Below are positions 52,872 to 62,799 of a stretch of 64,000 nucleotides of DNA, in pieces. The notes under the pieces are model-generated. The model saw only the letters and a list, made by a program, of their open reading frames with translations. It was not told the DNA's origin and ran no database searches. The position numbers were made by a program, and so were the translations under genes. Numbering within the stretch: position 1 is the first letter of the stretch; every line of letters begins with the position of its first letter. Source of the stretch: Isoperla grammatica (taxonomy: Eukaryota > Arthropoda > Insecta > Plecoptera > Perlodidae); assembly GCA_945910005.1 (NCBI GenBank), contig CAMDTW010000479.1, forward strand, positions 1-64,000. Reading direction: 5' to 3'.

Positions 52872-54100
52872 CTATGTTTTTAGGTCTTCAAATTCACTCA
52901 CAGAGTAAAATGAATGGGAGATCAGAAATTTGGACAGTTGTAATTTGAATGAATACATATTAGTTTCGGCTTTGAGATGATTAGGAAGAAGGTTGTAGTA
53001 GATGGATGCCAATGTTGTGGGGGCTTTTCTTTGAGAGTGACAGTTTCTTTGGGAGGACATGAAGATTGTGTTTTGACCTGGTGTCGTGGGAATGAATGTC
53101 TGCATTTGATGTGAGCTGGTGAATATTAGCTTTCGTGTGAGTGACTATTTCAAAAATAAAAAGGCATGGGACAGTGAGAATGCTGTGCAACCTGAACAAT
53201 TCCCGACAAGGGTGGCGATTGTCAACTCCACACATAATTCTGACTGCCCGCTTTTGCATTCTGAAAATGCGTAGTCTGTTGGCTTCACAAGTAACTCCCC
53301 AGAAGGTTATTCCATATCTGAGTACAGATTGAAAGAGTGAGTGGAATATTATTTTTGTTGTGTGGAGGTTCGTTAGAGTTTTTACAGTTTTTATAAGATA
53401 GCAGATTTGGCCAAGTTTTGAACAGATTTTGTTTTTCTGTTCAGTCCAGGTCAGTGTAGAGTCGAGGAGGAGTCCAAGAAATTCCACACTTTTTTTAAAT
53501 TTCAACTGTTCTTTGCCATCTGTTATGTGAAAATCTAAAGGTGCCTTGACGAGGGAAGCAGAGAAATGAATTAGGAAGGTTTTTGCAGAGTTAAGTACTA
53601 ATTTGTTCGATTCAAACCAGGCACATAGAATGGCAAAGGTAGATATCACTAACTCGCGTAGCTGCACGGCATCTAGATTGTGAAAGAGAAGGCTAGTGTC
53701 ATCTGCATATAAGAAAATCCGCACTTCCGGGAAAGTTAACGGAAGGTCGTTTATATAGATGATGAACAGAACTGGTCCAAGAATGGAGCCTTGTGGATCA
53801 CCCACACAACTCATGTCTGATTTTGATTGGAAAGTTACGCGGGTACTAGCATTGAGTTGGTGTGTTATAGTTACGCATTGGTTTCTGTGTTTAAGATATG
53901 AGACAAACCATTCAAGAGCCTTGTCTCTGACCCCATAAAATTCTAGTTTCTTGGTAAGAATGGTGTGGTCAACGCAGTCAAAAGCCTTTGAGAGGTCGCA
54001 AAACATTCCCAAGACATTTGAACCACTGTCTATGGCACCATATACTCTTTCCATAAGGCTCCTAATAGCGGAGTTAGTGGATCTAATAGGTAGGAATCCA
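52872..54100 (-). pseudogene. LINE ORF2, reverse transcriptase palm to C-terminus
   Basis: After the SINE: MERVYGAIDSGSNVLGMFCD, LSKAFDCVDHTILTKKLEFY (first catalytic Asp), GDPQGSILGPVLFIIYINDL, RIFLYADDTSLLFHN (Asp pair), SVEFLGLLLDSTLTWTEQKN, YGITFWGVTCEANRLRIFRM, QKRAVRIMCG. A frameshift near 53010-53040 leads into LASIYYNLLPNHLKAETNMY and FYSVSEFEDLKT, stop at 52872-52874. DPQG with the YADD box and the QKRAVRI block place it in the jockey/L2/Daphne/Rex group; clade cannot be fixed by eye. Confidence 0.9.
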
Positions 54101-54110
54101 TGCTGGTCAT

Positions 54111-54505
54111 ATATTTATTTATTTATTTATTAATGGGGCTTAACGTCTCATATTTATGCAACGATGGCTAATCGAGACGATGAGCGGGTGATAATGAAGA
54201 TGAGAAAGATGATAATGAAGAATAAAGCCACATCCGAATCAGATCCATTGTACGTCGCGTGAGTCGTCATACGGGAGTCCATCCAGCAAGGGAGGGCAGG
54301 GCCAAGTGGGAGGAGAAATATGCAATGGGACAGTGGGGGGGAAAGGGGATTGGGGTGTGGACTGCACTTCGTCTGACTTCTCCTCCTCGACCAGTCCGGC
54401 TTGGGTGGCCCTACCAGAAGCATACGCTCCCGCCGGCATAGCTCTCGGGATCAACAAAGCACGCAAACCTGCCCACCACGATAAGGTTGCAGTCCCTGGG
54501 CAGGC
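54111..54505 (-). repeat. SINE-like repeat, hybrid AB, with 10-bp target duplication
   Basis: TGCTGGTCAT at 54101-54110 and 54506-54515. The 3' tail here is (AAAT)n rather than (ATCA)n. It splits LINE ORF2 between NDQ and GFLPIRSTNSA-type codons. Confidence 0.95.
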
Positions 54506-54515
54506 TGCTGGTCAT

Positions 54516-55015
54516 TACTTAGAATGTTGTTGTCCCTAAGAAATTCGAAAAGTCTGGTTTTCATTAGGTTTTCAAAAACTTTAGAAAATACCGAGAGGAT
54601 TGATATAGGTCTATAGTTGTTGATTTCTGTCCTTTTGCCCTTATTTTTGTAGATTGGGATGACTTTCGCCCACTCGAGTCTTTCAGGAAATATTCCTGTA
54701 TCTACCGAGAAGTTAAAGATGTTAGCTAGAGGGAATGAAACAATATGTTTTGCCTGCTTTATCAGTTTGATTGGGAGTTCATCAAGGCCTACGGAATTCG
54801 TGTTTTTTAGGTTTGAGATGGTCTTGACTATTTCGGAAGGGGTCGTTTGCGTACATGTCATGGGGTTGTGGTTCGGTTCTAAAGAAGTGCGCATTAGTGT
54901 TATTGGGTCTATTAGTGGGACTTGAGAATTGTTATTGTTGTAGTTTGATTTGAGAAGTTTTAGTGGGGCTTCAAGAAAGTAAGAATTGAATGTTTCAGAG
55001 ATCTCAGTGGGGTTG
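54516..55015 (-). pseudogene. LINE ORF2, finger region
   Basis: Read on minus: NNPTEISETFNSYFLEAPLK, IVKTISNLKNTNSVGLDELP, IKLIKQAKHIVSFPLANIFN, WAKVIPIYKNKGKRTEINNY, RPISILSVFSKVFENLMKTR. These are the standard RT fingers (SxGxDELPxKLIK, VIPIYKKG, NYRPISxL). Open throughout; joins 52872-54100 after removal of the SINE. Confidence 0.9.
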
Positions 55016-55019
55016 TTAA

Positions 55020-55739
55020 GGGGAAGGTACACTGAAAATCTTGTCTTCTACAGATTATAAGCAAATGTATTAACATTTTGATACAACATGTATTTTTCCT
55101 AAAAATTAGTTTTGGAGAGAACAAATTTTTTTTTTTCATTTTTCAAAATTGTGCAAACAAATTTGTCAAAATTGTTGACAGCTAGGGAAATTGCTACTTC
55201 GTTTTCATTTTCCATTTTTTTTTTTTTTTTTTTTTTTTTTTACATTGAGATAAGAACACATAGAACACAAATTGGATGAGACTTTCTTCATAAATGTCTT
55301 ATATTTCTTTCTGTATACCTTTACGTTCACATATATTCAAAGTTTAAGATTTTAATATATATTTCATATTAATTATTTTTTTAAAACCAAACCATACATG
55401 GTATCCAACATTTGAGATCCATGTTTTGAGCCTCCTACTATATTAAACACATACACAAAAAACCAGATGTCTGGGTCCAGACAAAAAAAGGAGTAGGGAT
55501 TTGTAAATTGATAAATGTAGCAAAAAAGTTAAGAAGTTACAGGCCGTTGAATGCGTGAATTCACGCAGTTCAAGCGCGCAGAACACAACATAATTTATTT
55601 GGCATATAGTATTAGCGTGAACTTAAAATTAAATTGCTTTAAGAGAAAACTGATAAAATATAGTATTTAATAAAAAAAAAAAAAAAAAAATGACCATCAG
55701 TGAAATGTTGTGATTTTTCAGTGTAGGCCTACCTTCCCC
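55020..55739. mobile_element. TTAA-type MITE (piggyBac/Kolobok-like) in LINE ORF2
   Basis: TTAA at 55016-55019 and 55740-55743. Inverted ends GGGGAAGGTACACTGAAAATC and, on minus, GGGGAAGGTAGGCCTACACTG AAAAATC. 720 bp, AT-rich, T- and A-runs, no frame. Removing it with one TTAA restores LINE coding HNGKTINNPTEISETF. Confidence 0.93.
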
Positions 55740-55743
55740 TTAA

Positions 55744-57048
55744 TTGTTTTGCCGTTGTGTTCGAGAATAACATTACGGAAGGTGTTATTTGCTTTCCGTG
55801 CTTCTTGGTTGACTGTGTTCCAGACAGCTTTGCTACGGTTATCTGAGAACATAATATGGTGGACGAGATGAGATTGTTTTGCTTTTCTGAGTGTTTTTTT
55901 GTGCGCTGTTTTAAACGTTCTGTAACTTTCCATGAAAGTCGTGTTGCTTTTAAATTCCATGCTTTTGCTTTTTTTATAGTAATCTTAAAACACGCTGCAA
56001 CTAGATTTTATGTCGGTTGTTACCCAAGATTTATTTTTTGGCACTTGTTTTGTACATTTAAGCGGTATGTGTTCATTAAGATATGCTTTCATTTTTTGGT
56101 CAAATGCGTTATATTTTTCGTCAGTGGAATGTGCTGAGAACACACTTAGCCATGTTTCTTTGTGAAGGGCATTTAAAAAATTATTTACATTGGTGGGTGT
56201 GTATAGACGACGTTTTGTGGAAGGCTGTTTTGGATGTGTCGTGTGCACTATCCTTTTAGTGCTAAGGAGGAGACCTTCATGATCCGATATCCCGTTTGTT
56301 ACTTGCGCGACCGATAAAAGCGTTGGGTCTATATTACAAAAAATGTTGTCTAGAACAGTTTGACTCGAGGGGGTTATTCTAGTTGGAAAATTAACCGTGG
56401 GAAGGATGTTGTAAGAAAGTAGCAGTTGGACCAAATCGTCCTTACTCCTACTATTTTCTAAAAAGTTCACATTGAAATCCCCACGGATATAAATTAGTTT
56501 CTTTTCAGTTTTTATACGGCATAAAATGTCTTCTAGCCTTGTCAAGAAGGTGTCGATGTTGCCAACGGGAGATCTGTAGAAAGACAATGTGATCATGTTC
56601 TTTGTGGTTGGGAGTAATACTTCAATTGCACAACATTCAAAGTGTTTTTCAATACTGAACTGTATCAAGTCCTCTCGATTGTTAAAATTAAAATTTTCTT
56701 TTACAAAGACACATGTGCCCCCATGTTTGTATGTGGCTCTGCAATAAAAAGAACCAAGTACAAAGTTGGGTATTTAACCACATGAGATTATGTTATCGTT
56801 ACTGAGCCAGTGTTCCGATAGGCATAGCACATCGGTGCTGGGAGCGTCTTTAAGCATTACTGTTAGTGTGTTAAGTTTGAACTGATTGAGGGACTGTACA
56901 TTTTGGGAAAATATTTTGAAAGAGTTGTCAATTGCAGAGTCAGTGGGTAGGTCCAGAGTTGTCTGGTTATGAGTCCTTGTGGATAAAGGCCTTGTAAATA
57001 AAGGGCTGCCTAAGGCGGGTGGTGTGTTTGTGAGAACGGTTTTTGAGT
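55744..57048 (-). pseudogene. LINE ORF2, APE-type endonuclease region
   Basis: Read on minus: FKIFSQNVQSLNQFKLNTLT (strand 1 with QN), TDVLCLSEHWLS (catalytic Glu in LSEHWL), GGTCVFVKENFNF, KNMITLSFYRSPVGNIDTFL, LIYIRGDFNVNFLENSRSKD (GDFN block), NGISDHEGLLL (SDH block). All landmark residues of the endonuclease are present. Stops: TAA at 56774-56776 and TAA at 55985-55987, both in frame, with coding resuming beyond. The following linker (SYRTFKTAHKKTLRKAKQSH) reaches the MITE at 55743. Two stops make ORF2 inactive in this copy. Confidence 0.88.
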
Positions 57049-59724
57049 TTATGTTGGATTTATGTCGATTTTGGCGGATAGAAAATTTGGAGTACCGGGA
57101 ATTGTTTTGTGATTGGTTTTGGACAGTCGGGGAAGGGTTGTTCTGAGAGCTAGTATAGGCGTATTTCGGATGTTGCTGGTGTTTTTGGTGTTTTTCCCCA
57201 CTTTGGTGCGATTCGCTGCTGGTTGAGTGTCCAGGACCTGGGTGGTTGGTGTGGTCTCGCTAATTGCCGGTATCGCCTGGTACACGAACTGTGCATTGGG
57301 AGGCTCCGCGACGGGGCCTGCGGGTTCAACTGCAGCTGGAGTAATAGCGACGGTAGCTGGATATGGCAGATGATCACTTGGAGGCTCCGCGTTCTTAGGC
57401 CCAGGGTCTTTATTGAGTCCGGGCTGAGGCTCATCAATAGTGGGGGCTTCAGAGTCCGACTCAGGAGGAGTCTCGCTCACGGCATTCTGTGCAGGCTCGA
57501 GGGTCGTGTCGGGCACTGGCTGGGACTCGGCGATTATGGAGGCTTTGGTTGGCTCAGCGGCAGTCTCGCAAGCCGCGTCCAGTGTAGGTCCGGGGTTCGA
57601 GACGGGCTCTGGTTGAGGTTCCGTGGTGAGGGGATGGGGAGTGTAGATATAGATTTGTATTCCCGAGTCGTGGAAAATATCTTCAATAATGGCCTTGACG
57701 AATGGCCAATACATATGATCTAGGCCACACCCAATGCGGGGCATGGCAAGTTTCTCTATGAAGTAGAACTCGCAGTAGCCTCGGAGGTTTAATAGAGTAT
57801 CTCTCAGGGCGTGTGGTAGTGGCTTGTGACTCGAGAGCAGCTTAGTGATCAGGTATACAATAAGCCTGCCTTCCGCATGGAGTGTTGCGAAGCTTCCGAC
57901 CCCTCTGTTTTGTTGGATAAGGTGGCGCACACTACCAAATTTGCTTTTGAAACCTGCAGCAATCCCTTTGCTCATTGCGAAATCCGCTCCAACACAGTGG
58001 ACGAGGGGAATTGGTGAGGGGGCGTCGAATAGATTGCCCTGCAGCTCGGTGATTGTTGGAGCTGGATTTGTTCGCTGGGCGGTAGGCCTAGGCCTATGCG
58101 TTAGTGAGGGGATTGGAATGGTGGGAGACTGGACTTTGGTATGCTGTGGTAGACTGCATTTAGTGGGGGTTGGGGGAGTTTTGTGAGAGCGAATTGGGTA
58201 CAGCTTGCCATCCTCTTCGAATCTTGACTGTTTGGGCGACCCGGGTATTTTTGTGGCGATAGACGGGGATGGGAGCCGAGTAGGGGGAGCAAGGCTGTGA
58301 CTGGTATTTTTCCTAATGGGGACATTCGAGGTAAGTGGAGGGATTGGTTGCCAACTCATTACTGAGCATACTTCGGCCAGCATGTTGTGTATAGTGGCAT
58401 GGCCCTGTTTGTTGGGGTGTAAACCTCCTTTGGACAGATGGGATGCTGAGCAAACAAAGTTGTTGATCTCAAAATATGTGGCTTGCAGAACGTTGCAGAT
58501 CCTTTTTAACTCACTGTTGACTTCTTTCACCAGGTCTTTGCACTCGATATCCCTGCGGTGGGCGATGGAGGTATAGGCGATTGAAGCTCGTGGGAATAAT
58601 TCTTTGGTGGTCCTGAGAAGTTGATAAAAATCATCGGATAACTGCCTAGTGCTGCGTCGGTAGAGAGAGTTAGTGCCGCAGTGCAGCACTAGTATGCGTA
58701 CATTGGGGTCAGCGGTTTTAGACTCGAGCAACCTCAGCCGTAGTTGAAAGGGTTGAATGCCTGGGTGGGTTTCCAGCCAATAAATGTCATTCGGCTTGAT
58801 GTAGCTGCATCCAACAAACATTGAGTCGCTGATGACCAGGTTTGTGGTTTTTGAGCAAGGCTGTTGGGTGGTTGAGGGCCTCGCCTCTGGTTTAGGGTTG
58901 GAGCCGTGGTTCAGTTTTGGTTCGGACCTAGCCTTCCATCTAGGCCTACATACCTCAGTCCACTCGGTTGCTGGTGCCGATACTGGTACTGTGACTGTGG
59001 TAGGCCTAGGCCGTGAATCTGGCTGCAGGACCTTCTGGGTTTGGATCGGGATGGGCCTAGGCTCAGTTGCCTTGTGGGTCTTGTTTGAGGTCTTGAGACT
59101 TCTCACTGCCTCAGAAAATGACGAGGGAGTTGGGCTTGAGTGTGGGCCTAAGCCTGGGCCAGGGTTAACTAGGCCTACCTGAGAGAGCCTAGGCGTCAGG
59201 GTGGGTGCAGTCGAACCCAATGGTGCTGAGTTGGTGGCTGTGGTCTGGGTTAGAGTCTGGGTACGAGTAGCAGTGACTACTGTGTCGAGCTCGCCGTCGC
59301 GTGGGTTGCTGTTGCAGTCCGGCGTCGTGATTTTGAGGTTAGGGTGGTCATGGCTAGGCCTATCAATTACGGCCCTTAACTTATTAAGTAAACACTCCAT
59401 TTCGTTCACAATGGGTTCCAGGTCCGATGCGTTTAGCACTGTAAAGGTAGGAATATAAGTAGAACACTTACGTGGCTGCTGAGAGGGCCTGATGGGCCCA
59501 GGGCCTTGGCATAATGGACTTTTATCACGAGCACATGGCTCACAAGAACATGACCTTAAACTGCACAATTCTTCACTGGGCAAACACGAAAAACACGATG
59601 TACTCTTGGCTCGAACACATTTGGAAGTGGTAGAGGAGGTATCACTGTTGCAAAAACACCCCTTGACATCATTATGTGGAATTAATGAGGAGCAGCAACA
59701 GCAGGTCACCGGAACCGACGCCAT
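57049..59724 (-). CDS. LINE ORF1: Cys-rich N-terminus, SGNH-esterase-like domain and TARG1-like macrodomain
   Basis: 891 codons open from ATG 59724 (the upstream 73 codons in the same frame are Harbinger). Residues 7-75: Cys-rich, CCCC, CSCEPC and similar clusters. 75-290: Pro/Thr-rich linker. 294-455: SGNH/GDSL-like domain, VISDSMF (Ser 301), LHCGTNSLYR (Gly-x-Asn 350-352), GLHPNKQGH (His 436); the usual Asp of the DxxH block is Gly. 557-697: macrodomain, ELQGNLFD, VHCVGADFAMSKGIAAGFKS, KFG, YLITKLLSSHKP, MPRIGCGLDHMYW. Lys 628 (LITK) and Asp 669 (GCGLD) align with the catalytic Lys and Asp of TARG1/OARD1-type ADP-ribosyl hydrolases. 700-891: Pro/Glu-rich tail. Expected in retrotransposition particles; the macrodomain could reverse ADP-ribosylation. 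No frame defect. Confidence 0.85.
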   Translation of the reverse strand: MASVPVTCCCCSSLIPHNDVKGCFCNSDTSSTTSKCVRAKSTSCFSCLPSEELCSLRSCSCEPCARDKSPLCQGPGPIRPSQQPRKCSTYIPTFTVLNASDLEPIVNEMECLLNKLRAVIDRPSHDHPNLKITTPDCNSNPRDGELDTVVTATRTQTLTQTTATNSAPLGSTAPTLTPRLSQVGLVNPGPGLGPHSSPTPSSFSEAVRSLKTSNKTHKATEPRPIPIQTQKVLQPDSRPRPTTVTVPVSAPATEWTEVCRPRWKARSEPKLNHGSNPKPEARPSTTQQPCSKTTNLVISDSMFVGCSYIKPNDIYWLETHPGIQPFQLRLRLLESKTADPNVRILVLHCGTNSLYRRSTRQLSDDFYQLLRTTKELFPRASIAYTSIAHRRDIECKDLVKEVNSELKRICNVLQATYFEINNFVCSASHLSKGGLHPNKQGHATIHNMLAEVCSVMSWQPIPPLTSNVPIRKNTSHSLAPPTRLPSPSIATKIPGSPKQSRFEEDGKLYPIRSHKTPPTPTKCSLPQHTKVQSPTIPIPSLTHRPRPTAQRTNPAPTITELQGNLFDAPSPIPLVHCVGADFAMSKGIAAGFKSKFGSVRHLIQQNRGVGSFATLHAEGRLIVYLITKLLSSHKPLPHALRDTLLNLRGYCEFYFIEKLAMPRIGCGLDHMYWPFVKAIIEDIFHDSGIQIYIYTPHPLTTEPQPEPVSNPGPTLDAACETAAEPTKASIIAESQPVPDTTLEPAQNAVSETPPESDSEAPTIDEPQPGLNKDPGPKNAEPPSDHLPYPATVAITPAAVEPAGPVAEPPNAQFVYQAIPAISETTPTTQVLDTQPAANRTKVGKNTKNTSNIRNTPILALRTTLPRLSKTNHKTIPGTPNFLSAKIDINPT

Positions 59725-59744
59725 TTTCCAAAACAGGTTGTACA

Positions 59745-60365
59745 CAGGTTGTACAGGTTGTAACGCACAGTTATTGCCGACTTGGTTTCTCCATTCCCCA
59801 CCTTGTATGCCAGTCTCAGTTTCATGGCCGACAAAGTTGTTTGGGCAATACCTTCGATCCCTTGCAGGAAGGGCTTTATTTTCCATTTGAAGGTAATTGT
59901 GGAGACATACAATTGCTTGGATCAAATAATCAATATTTTCCACCTAACCAATTATTGGCTTTCTGAAGATCCTCCAGCGTGCCGCCATTATGCCAAATAC
60001 ATTTTCAATAACTCGGCGAGCACGGCTCAGCCGGTAGTTAAAAATCCTTTTTTTTCGGAGAGACCTTTCTGCGGAAATGGCCTCATCATGATATTCGTCA
60101 TTGGAAACGCCGCATCAGCCACAAACATATGAGGCGTGATGCGCCCCTGTGATCCAGGAATTTGCTGTGGTTCGGGAATATTCAGTTTGTCTTGCATCAG
60201 TGCTTGGCCAAACGAAGAGTTCTTCAACACACCACCATCACTCTGTCTCCCTGATGCCCCGATGTCAACGAGAGTGACGCAGTAGTCTGCATCGCAGACT
60301 GCAAGGAGTACCAAACTGTGGCTGTGTCTATAATTGTAATAAGAAGACCCGGATAAATTTAGTGC
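59745..60365 (-). pseudogene. Harbinger transposase, exon 3 (interrupted by LINE)
   Basis: Read on minus after CATACAG: ALNLSGSSYYNYRHSHSLVL, LAVCDADYCVTLVDIGASGR (second catalytic Asp region), [42 protein letters not shown] frame slip in an A-run precedes [31 protein letters not shown], a stop, then ENIDYLIQAIVCLHNYLQME and GEWRNQVGNNCALQ. The C-terminal exon is cut there by the LINE. VFVADDAFP-like GDxAFP is replaced by VADAAFP. Degraded but unmistakable. Confidence 0.88.
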
Positions 60366-60433
60366 CTGTATGAAGACAAATTATTTCCATTAACATCTTG
60401 GCAATTTAATTGACATACTCCTTTAATTCTCAA

Positions 60434-60732
60434 GGGGATTGATTAATGGGGCTTAACGTCTCATATTTTCGCAACTTTGGCCAATCGAGACGATGAGCGG
60501 GTGATAATGAAGATGAGAAAGATGGTGATGAAGAATAAAAGCCACATCCGAATCGTGTCCATTGTACGTCGCGTGGGTCGTCATACGGGAGTCCAGCAAG
60601 GGAGGGGCAGGGCCATGTGGGAGGAGAAATCTTCAGTGGGACTGTGGGGGGCAGGGGCAGGGTCTCCTTTTGTCGCCTCTTACGACTAGCAGAGTCACTC
60701 TGGGTCTATTCTTCCCCGGGCCCAGACGGGAA
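60434..60732 (-). repeat. SINE-like repeat, type A, 13-bp target duplication
   Basis: CTTTAATTCTCAA at 60421-60433 and 60733-60745. Full head ending CCCAGACGGG on plus. It lies in the intron between Harbinger exons 2 and 3. Confidence 0.95.
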
Positions 60733-60775
60733 CTTTAATTCTCAACCATCTAACAGAATTGTATTGTATGCCTAC

Positions 60776-61010
60776 CTGGATTACAACGTGCTTTCCATCC
60801 ATGGCTCCTATACAGTTAGGAAAGTTAAATTGTTCAAAGAATCTTTTACCAACTGCTTTCCAGTTGTCTTCAGTTGGCTCCATAAAGACTTAACCCTTCA
60901 ACACTTCCCAGATTGCATTGCTCGTTTCCTTGACTATGTGGGAAACTGAGCTTTTGGAAGCTCTATAAGCAAAGGTAAATGATTTTATACTATCACCAGA
61001 GGCCAAGTAC
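60776..61010 (-). pseudogene. Harbinger transposase, exon 2
   Basis: Acceptor TGTTTCAG, then YLASGDSIKSFTFAYRASKS, HIVKETSNAIWEVLKG, a stop, MEPTEDNWKAVGKRFFEQFN, FPNCIGAMDGKHVVIQ and donor CAG/GTAGGC. GAMDGKH(V/I)xI holds the first catalytic Asp. Confidence 0.88.
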
Positions 61011-61504
61011 CTGAAACATAATAAATAAATGCATAGAATAAAACCACATAAAACCACATAGAATAAAAAGTGTGTATGTTCTTGTGATGTGACTTTGAAA
61101 GAACCCAGCTAAATAGTCTTTTATCATGTATTTGTTTAATATATAAATTATACAACCATCATGTTAATGGATAATACAATATAAAATTATTGCTATCAAC
61201 ATGTAAGACAGCGAAACCAATAAATGTTCTGTTGAATTCTATTGTGTTCTATTCTATTTCTGGTTGACCCATAGCAAAGGTACACGCTACTTCTCTTGTG
61301 TAAGCGAGTGAATAGACTTTTAACAATTAACAAAACAAAATAATTTAAGTTCAAAACAAAATTAACAAACAACGTCAATAGGTGTAGGCCTAGCCTAGGC
61401 ATAGGCAAAATAATAATAATTTTATTGTTGTTTTCCTGTCCCATGGAAGGACAGGATGGCCAGTGTAGGGTTATGAGCATAGGCATAGAAATCTTGCAAC
61501 TTAC

Positions 61505-61847
61505 TTCAAAGTAATGGATAGACGTGCAGCTTCACAGATGACATCTTCCCTAAACAACGTGATTTTTTTTAATAACGGCCCAACAAGGGACAAGAGTTCA
61601 TCGAACTTTTTAGGAGACATTCTGTGGAAATTAAAAAATTCTCGTGGTCCCCTAATCTCATCTCCTGGACAAGGTTTTCATGAAAACCCAATTCACGTCT
61701 TTTTAAATATAGTCCTCGCACATAAAAACGCTTAGGTTTGTTCAACATTTGTTTTTTGAGGAACAAAAGTGCTAAGAGCTTCCTAAGTTGAAGATTTTTA
61801 CTGTAGTTAAACATTTTAATTTCGTACAAATACTGTTGTTCCTCCAT
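61505..61847 (-). pseudogene. Harbinger transposase, exon 1
   Basis: ATG 61847: MEEQQYLYEIKMFNYSKNLQ, then RFYVRGLYLKRRELGFHENL, VQEMRLGDHEN. A frameshift near 61640 leads to FFNFHRMSPKKFDELLSLVG, PLLKKITLFREDVICEAARL and a donor at 61504. RRxYVRPxxxxRxxxGxxxxLxxEMRLxDxExFxNFxRMSxxxFDxLLxxVxPxI is the N-terminal Harbinger signature. One frame change. The element end follows 185 bp further out. Confidence 0.88.
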
Positions 61848-62032
61848 CTTTTCTTTCCTCGCCTCGCGTCACAGCCTTCTAAACGGGTCAATCCACGATT
61901 CCGTGATTGAACCGACGTTCAAAAATGCTGTGCCTCGCGGCGAAATCAACGCGGCGCAATAAACAGGCCAACGCAAACCTCGCGCCTTCGCTTCGCTCTC
62001 AACGCTCGCAACGCGTAGCTGTAAACGAACCA
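61848..62032 (-). mobile_element. Harbinger right terminus
   Basis: On minus from 62032: TGGTTCGTTTACAGCTACGC, GTTGCGAGCG, then CpG-rich sequence to the ATG at 61847. TAA follows at 62033-62035 on plus. It matches the left terminus at 37965 in inverted orientation. Confidence 0.8.
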
Positions 62033-62133
62033 TAAGGATTCATGTTTAATAAGCATGTTTGTACTTTAGCTTGACACGCACATAGATGCAGGACGTGAGG
62101 AAAGTGAATACATGTTTATCAACAGCCTATAGT

Positions 62134-62442
62134 TGATTTTGATTATTTGGGCTTAACGTCTCATATTTTTGCAACGAGGCTAATCGAGACAATGAGTGGG
62201 TGATATATGAAGATGAAATATGGGGCTGTTTGGAGGAAAAGGGCAAGTAGGAGGGAGGGCGCGTGAGAAAAGGGAAGAGGAGGAAAGGGGATTGGGATGT
62301 GGACTGCATTTAGTCTGACTTCTCCTCCTCGACCAGTCCGGCTAGGGTGACCCTACCAGAAGCATACGTTTCCGCCGGCATAGCTCCAGGAATCATCAAA
62401 GCGCACAAACCTGCCCACCACAATAAGGTAGCAGTCCCTGGG
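62134..62442 (-). repeat. SINE-like repeat, type B
   Basis: Tail TTGATTTTGATTATTTGGGC on plus; head ends TAGCAGTCCCTGGGG. Outside the Harbinger terminus. No clear target duplication. Confidence 0.85.
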
Positions 62443-62799
62443 GCCAAGCACTGGCCACTAATGAAATGAAATTACATTAACAGAGTTAGGCCTAGAAAAT
62501 GAATTACGGTTTATCAGAATGAAAGATGCAAGAGTCAACTTTGAGAAATCTTCTTTCTGTAGAGGCGGCCATGATTTTTTAAGTTATGATATGATAGTTT
62601 AAGAGATTATTCATAAATATACTATATAGTATATACCCACAGATAAAATAAATATGTTAAGACCTAAATCTGTGTTATTTTTGTTTTTGTGTAAGCTTCT
62701 TTCTGAGTTTTCGCCCCTTATGACTATGTGCTGTCTCAAAGGCCCTCTTGATGCATTGTTGACCCGTCCATGTGTTATACTGTTGGCATCAAGAGGGCA

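Larger units (their letters stand above)
52664..59745 (-). mobile_element. Near full-length LINE (jockey/L2-group) with macrodomain ORF1
   Basis: Runs on minus from about 59745, where Harbinger coding breaks off, to the 3' tail (CAATAAACAATAAACAATAA on minus, about 52666-52688). It comprises a short leader, ORF1 (57049-59724), ORF2 with endonuclease and RT, and a 3' untranslated region of about 200 bp. Two later insertions, a TTAA MITE and a SINE, add about 1.1 kb; the LINE itself is about 5.9-6 kb. ORF1 is open; ORF2 has two stops and a terminal frameshift. Relative dating: younger than the Harbinger it sits in, older than the two insertions. Confidence 0.85.

Noticed and set aside
57223..57723. 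166-codon plus-strand frame opposite the LINE ORF1
   Set aside because: Shadow of the Pro-rich ORF1 tail on the other strand; composition is explained by that.
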